A DNA stretch of 33,197 nt from JANWHZ01 sp041487535 (GTDB lineage: Bacteria > Patescibacteriota > Saccharimonadia > Saccharimonadales > UBA4665), in contig JBGPNM010000006.1 of the NCBI GenBank assembly GCA_041487535.1, positions 1 to 33,197 of the forward strand. Reading direction: 5' to 3'. Numbering within the stretch: position 1 is the first letter of the stretch; each line of letters starts with the position of its first letter. The position numbers and the translations under genes are program-made. This document shows, one piece after another, positions 30,070 through 33,197 of the stretch. The notes below the pieces were generated by a model. The model was not told the origin of the DNA and ran no database searches. It saw only the letters and a program-made list of their open reading frames with translations.

Positions 30070-30270
30070 CTATTGTTTCAAAAAATCTGGAGACGTGCCC
30101 CCTAGGAGCCCGCCGGGCCGGCCAGCTTGGTCTACCATATTTACAGCTTGGCCTGGGTCAATAGAGCCTGCTTTCAGCCGATCATGTATCAACTCAATAT
30201 CTTGCAGCGCGAGGCTCCCAGCGGGTTCAATGCTGAATTGCGTAGGCTTGCGCTGTTCTTCGTTTGACAT
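30070..30270 (-). CDS. small hydrophilic protein downstream of ftsH
   Basis: The 66-residue ORF starts 36 bp after the ftsH stop with AAGG and GGAG just upstream of its ATG. It reads as a soluble, coding-like protein: a FSIEPAGSLALQDIELIHDRLKAGSIDPGQAVNMV helix-turn-helix-like stretch and a Gly/Pro-rich tail. I do not recognise it. It may be co-transcribed with ftsH. The spacer from 29928 to 30069 contains nothing else I can support. Confidence 0.5.
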   Translation of the reverse strand: MSNEEQRKPTQFSIEPAGSLALQDIELIHDRLKAGSIDPGQAVNMVDQAGRPGGLLGGTSPDFLKQ

Positions 30271-30305
30271 CTCCGACCTTGAAAATCTTCACCATCCTGA
30301 TGAGG

Positions 30306-32186
30306 TTAATACAACATAGCCGCTTTGGGCATAGCGGAACCTTTAAAGGCTTCCTCTACCTCCGTGCCGTCGACCGTTTCTTTCTCTAGCAACCGGTCTT
30401 TCAGGGTGGCAAGCTGGCGCATGTTGGCTTTTATGACTATCCGGGCGCGGTTGGCGGCTTCGGTGATGAGTTGTTCGACCTCGTCATCAATAACCTTGGC
30501 GGTTTCGTCTGAGTATTCGCGCTCGTGCACCAACCGATCGAGCATCATGCCGTCGTCCACATGGAAAACCTGGTCGCGCAGGCGCTTGCCCATACCCTGG
30601 TTTACGACCATATCGCGGGCGATCTCGGCAGCTTTTTGCAAATCGTTGCCGCCGCCGGTAGTAATCCTGTCAGGCCCGTACATAACTTCCTCGGCAACGC
30701 GGCCGCCGAGCGCCCTGGCCAGGACATCCTTGAATTCAATCAGCGACGTATAGACATGGTCTTCGGGCGGTAAGAACCAGGTAACGCCGCCGGTACTGCC
30801 GCGGGGAATGATCGTCACCTTATGCACCGGGTCGCTATCCGGCAGCACGTGTCCGACGATGGCGTGGCCGGATTCGTGGTAGGCCGTCAGCTCTTTTTCC
30901 TTCTCATTCATCACCTTGCTCTTGCGCTCGGGACCGATGGCCACGCGCTCAAAAGATTCGGTAACATCCAGCTCGGTAATTTCAGTATGGTTCCGGCGGG
31001 CCGCAACGATTGCGGCTTCATTGGCGATATTGGCAAGGTCGGCCCCCGAACTGCCCGCGCTCTTGGCGGCCACGGCATCGAGATCGACACTTTTAGCGAT
31101 TGGCTTTTTGGCAAAATGTACCTTCAGGATAGCCAAGCGGTCCTTGCGGTCCGGCAGGTCAATGTTTACCCGGCGGTCAAACCTTCCGGGCCTCAGCAGC
31201 GCCGGATCCAGCACATCCGCCCGGTTGGTTGCGGCCAAGACAATAACATTCTGCCCCTGTTCAAAGCCGTCCATTTCTACCAATATCTGGTTCAGCGTCT
31301 GCTCGCGCTCATCATGACCCCCGCCCATGCCGCTGCCGCGCCGCCGCCCCACGGCATCGATCTCGTCAACAAAAATAATGCACGGCGCGTTCTTCTTGGC
31401 CTTGGCAAACAAGTCACGGACGCGTGACGCGCCCACGCCCACGAACATCTCCACGAACTCGGAGCCGGAAATACTGAAGAACGGCACATTGGCTTCGCCG
31501 GCCACCGCCCGTGCCAGCAAGGTCTTGCCGGTACCGGGAGGGCCAATAAGCAGTACGCCCTTCGGGATGCGGGCGCCCATCGCCGCAAACTTTTTTGGAT
31601 ACTTCAAGAATTCCACCACTTCCTGTAAATCTTGCTTGGCCTCGTCGCTGCCAGCAATGTCGGCAAACGTCGCCTTGTCTTTTTCGTTGCCGTACAGCCG
31701 GGCGCGGCTCTTGCCAAAGCTGAGCGCCTGGTTGCCCTGCCCCTGCGCGCTCCGCAGCATAAAGTACAGGAACGCGCCGATCAGGATGATCGGCACCACC
31801 GTGCCGCCGATGGTAATCCAGTTTGAATAGCCTGACGTTACCGGCTTGGAGACAAATTCGAATTTTGAATAGTCAAAGCCTTCGTCTTTCAGCTTGGCAT
31901 TGGGCTCAATATAGGTCTTCAGCGTCGCGTGCGCGGCGCCTTTCGGGGTGATATCCGCTTCGTTCCCGTTTACTACAATTTTGGCGTATTTGCCGGCGTT
32001 GGCTTCGGCGACCGCCTGGGTAAGCGGCACTTCCTTCAGTTGCGACGGTTGGTTGGTCGCCGCCAGGATGATCAGCACGATCAATATGAGCAGTACCACG
32101 AAGCCGATATTTTTCAGGCTGCGCGGATTCTTGGTGTTCAACCCGGGACGATTTGAATGATTCTTTTTATCCATATAATAACGCAT
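30306..32186 (-). CDS. ftsH: ATP-dependent zinc metalloprotease FtsH
   Basis: The 626-residue protein has TM1 at about 27-43, a periplasm-side domain (about 50-120), TM2 at about 122-144 and an AAA module. Walker A is GPPGTGKT (215-222), Walker B IIFVDE (270-275), and the second region of homology contains RPGRFDRR. The M41 protease domain has HESGH (437-441) binding zinc. It degrades membrane and short-lived cytosolic proteins as a hexamer. The length is normal. The ATG at 32186 has AGGG 4 nt upstream; a second ATG at 32174 is possible. TATAAT on the minus strand near 32266-32271 may be its -10. It follows tilS with a 108-bp gap. Confidence 0.97.
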   Translation of the reverse strand: MRYYMDKKNHSNRPGLNTKNPRSLKNIGFVVLLILIVLIILAATNQPSQLKEVPLTQAVAEANAGKYAKIVVNGNEADITPKGAAHATLKTYIEPNAKLKDEGFDYSKFEFVSKPVTSGYSNWITIGGTVVPIILIGAFLYFMLRSAQGQGNQALSFGKSRARLYGNEKDKATFADIAGSDEAKQDLQEVVEFLKYPKKFAAMGARIPKGVLLIGPPGTGKTLLARAVAGEANVPFFSISGSEFVEMFVGVGASRVRDLFAKAKKNAPCIIFVDEIDAVGRRRGSGMGGGHDEREQTLNQILVEMDGFEQGQNVIVLAATNRADVLDPALLRPGRFDRRVNIDLPDRKDRLAILKVHFAKKPIAKSVDLDAVAAKSAGSSGADLANIANEAAIVAARRNHTEITELDVTESFERVAIGPERKSKVMNEKEKELTAYHESGHAIVGHVLPDSDPVHKVTIIPRGSTGGVTWFLPPEDHVYTSLIEFKDVLARALGGRVAEEVMYGPDRITTGGGNDLQKAAEIARDMVVNQGMGKRLRDQVFHVDDGMMLDRLVHEREYSDETAKVIDDEVEQLITEAANRARIVIKANMRQLATLKDRLLEKETVDGTEVEEAFKGSAMPKAAMLY

Positions 32187-32294
32187 TATACCCTGTCACG
32201 CTGAGAAATTTCCGACTTTACGGGTGGCCATCTCCCGTGGCAAAGGCAGATCTCCTTTACACACCAAAATTATAGCGCACTCACCAGCCATTGG

Positions 32295-33182
32295 CTAGCG
32301 CTCATGATGGATGAGTGCCAACTTATCGGCGCCAACCCTGATCGATACGCCGCCGACCACATCAATTACAGCGCCGGGACGGAGCGTTTTGCCAGCGACG
32401 GTCAGGCGTTCCAGCGTCTTGGTGTCGAAGTTGCGGATGCCATGCCCGCGCAACCAGCTGGCCAGCAGCTCTTTGGCGACGGCATGCGGCAATTGTATAA
32501 ACCAGCGGCGGCCGATATCGGGTACGCCGGGCTGGGCCTGCAATAGTGCTAAAATTTGTACATCAATTTCCTTGTTCAGCAGCCGCATTCGTTCGACGAT
32601 CGCTGCCAATTGCGCCCGTGCTGCCTCGTCAAAGCGCGACAGTAACCTGTGGCGAATATAGTTACGCAGGTACCGTTCATCAGTGTTGGTGCTGTCTTCG
32701 CGCCACTGCAGGCCGCGCGACCGCGCGTAGGCAATAAGCTGCTGTTTTGGGATGTCCAGCATTGGCCGCAGTATGTGCGGCGTGCTGGCCAGCGACGTCA
32801 GCCCCTTGCGCCCCGTGCCGCGCAAGATGTTCAGAATGGCTGTTTCCAGGACGTCGTCTTGCTGGTGCGCCGTGATGATAGCGACGGCGTTATGCTCCTG
32901 CCGCACCCGTTCCAAGAATGCGTAACGGGCTTGCCGCGCTGTTGCCTCGCTAGCCCCCGGGCCGAGCCTGCCTTCTTCATATACAAACGGCAGTTTATAG
33001 CTCTGGGCCAGCCGTTCCACCAATAAACGATCTTGCGCCGAATCACTCCTGATGCCGTGGTCGTAGTGTGCTACCACCAACTCCAGGCCGGGCCGCCCGT
33101 GCAGTACATCCAGCAGAACCACCGAATCCACCCCGCCGCTTACCGCCACGACATATTTGCCAGGCTCAATATCCACTTGCAT
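32295..33182 (-). CDS. tilS: tRNA(Ile) lysidine synthetase TilS, short form
   Basis: The 295-residue PP-loop ATPase has the signature SGGVDS (15-20), then VVAHYDHGIR.DS. The family-specific ITAHQQDDVLETAILNILRGTGRKGL and RPML...K..L..YA fit TilS. The C-terminal part is short; the length is well below the E. coli enzyme (about 430), like TilS of Aquifex-type. TilS converts C34 of tRNA-Ile(CAU) to lysidine so that AUA is read as Ile. No ribosome-binding site is visible in the 15 bases left before the window edge. Confidence 0.93.
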   Translation of the reverse strand: MQVDIEPGKYVVAVSGGVDSVVLLDVLHGRPGLELVVAHYDHGIRSDSAQDRLLVERLAQSYKLPFVYEEGRLGPGASEATARQARYAFLERVRQEHNAVAIITAHQQDDVLETAILNILRGTGRKGLTSLASTPHILRPMLDIPKQQLIAYARSRGLQWREDSTNTDERYLRNYIRHRLLSRFDEAARAQLAAIVERMRLLNKEIDVQILALLQAQPGVPDIGRRWFIQLPHAVAKELLASWLRGHGIRNFDTKTLERLTVAGKTLRPGAVIDVVGGVSIRVGADKLALIHHER

Positions 33183-33197
33183 ACTGTATAATTCTAC

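Noticed and set aside
30325..31830. Plus-strand frames opposite ftsH.
   Set aside because: They are shadows of the ftsH gene, which is complete and highly typical.
1..33197. CRISPR arrays, rRNA genes, or recoded TGA.
   Set aside because: No regularly spaced direct repeats and no rRNA motifs were seen; TGA ends several clear genes, so it is not a sense codon here.

Overview
The window looks like a chromosomal segment of a Candidate Phyla Radiation bacterium, most likely Candidatus Saccharibacteria (TM7) or a close relative. This rests on the compact run dnaK / dnaJ / guanylate-kinase-like gene / lepA / murJ / ftsH / tilS and on many short genes without close textbook counterparts. TGA is used as a stop throughout (for example murJ, and the 91-residue ORF at 9524), so the TGA=Gly code of Gracilibacteria and Absconditabacteria is excluded. 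The taxonomic call is inference; no rRNA or marker phylogeny is available here.

Positions 1-15 kb form an accessory region rich in mobile DNA. It opens with a MITE-like inverted-repeat element (46-214). An IS630-family element with a frameshifted transposase follows (506-1599), flanked by gene debris. A HAD phosphatase (2222-2749) then converges on a long minus-strand operon read 9799->2746: a 91-residue ORF, a GT2 glycosyltransferase, a DJ-1/PfpI protein, a beta-propeller-like protein, a phosphoribosyltransferase, a predicted nucleotidyltransferase, two tandem thymidylate-synthase-fold proteins and an archaeal-type adenylate-kinase-like NMP kinase. Both TS-like proteins keep the catalytic Cys and the Arg-Ser-x-Asp motif. 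Both have Asp where thymidylate synthase has Asn177, the change that marks cytosine-specific family members (T4 dCMP hydroxymethylase, MilA). I infer a pathway making a modified, perhaps glycosylated, cytosine nucleotide or nucleoside; this is the most interesting system in the window. A divergent HTH + EgtD-like methyltransferase (9986-11227) comes next, then an IS982 element (11718-12722), a small YunG-like protein, a MarP-like membrane serine protease and an AAA ATPase with a DUF4143-like C-terminus.

Positions 16.6-33.2 kb are core-like. They hold tRNA-Lys(UUU) with its terminator, a block of strong hairpins, a RimK-type ATP-grasp pair with a membrane protein, a class I methyltransferase, a degenerate GGDEF protein and the chaperone operon dnaK-GNAT-dnaJ under a CIRCE-like operator. 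The guanylate-kinase-like gene, lepA (EF4), murJ, ftsH, a small ORF and tilS follow.

Two non-genic signals stand out in the core half. A structured intergenic repeat family (copies at 16974-17044, 25458-25541, 28259-28328) has conserved ends and two hairpins whose stems differ in sequence but keep pairing; two copies sit at gene 3' ends. A diverged in-frame remnant of a second lepA 3' end lies just after the lepA stop (26370-26438), suggesting allele replacement. All family assignments were made by eye from motifs, without database searches.
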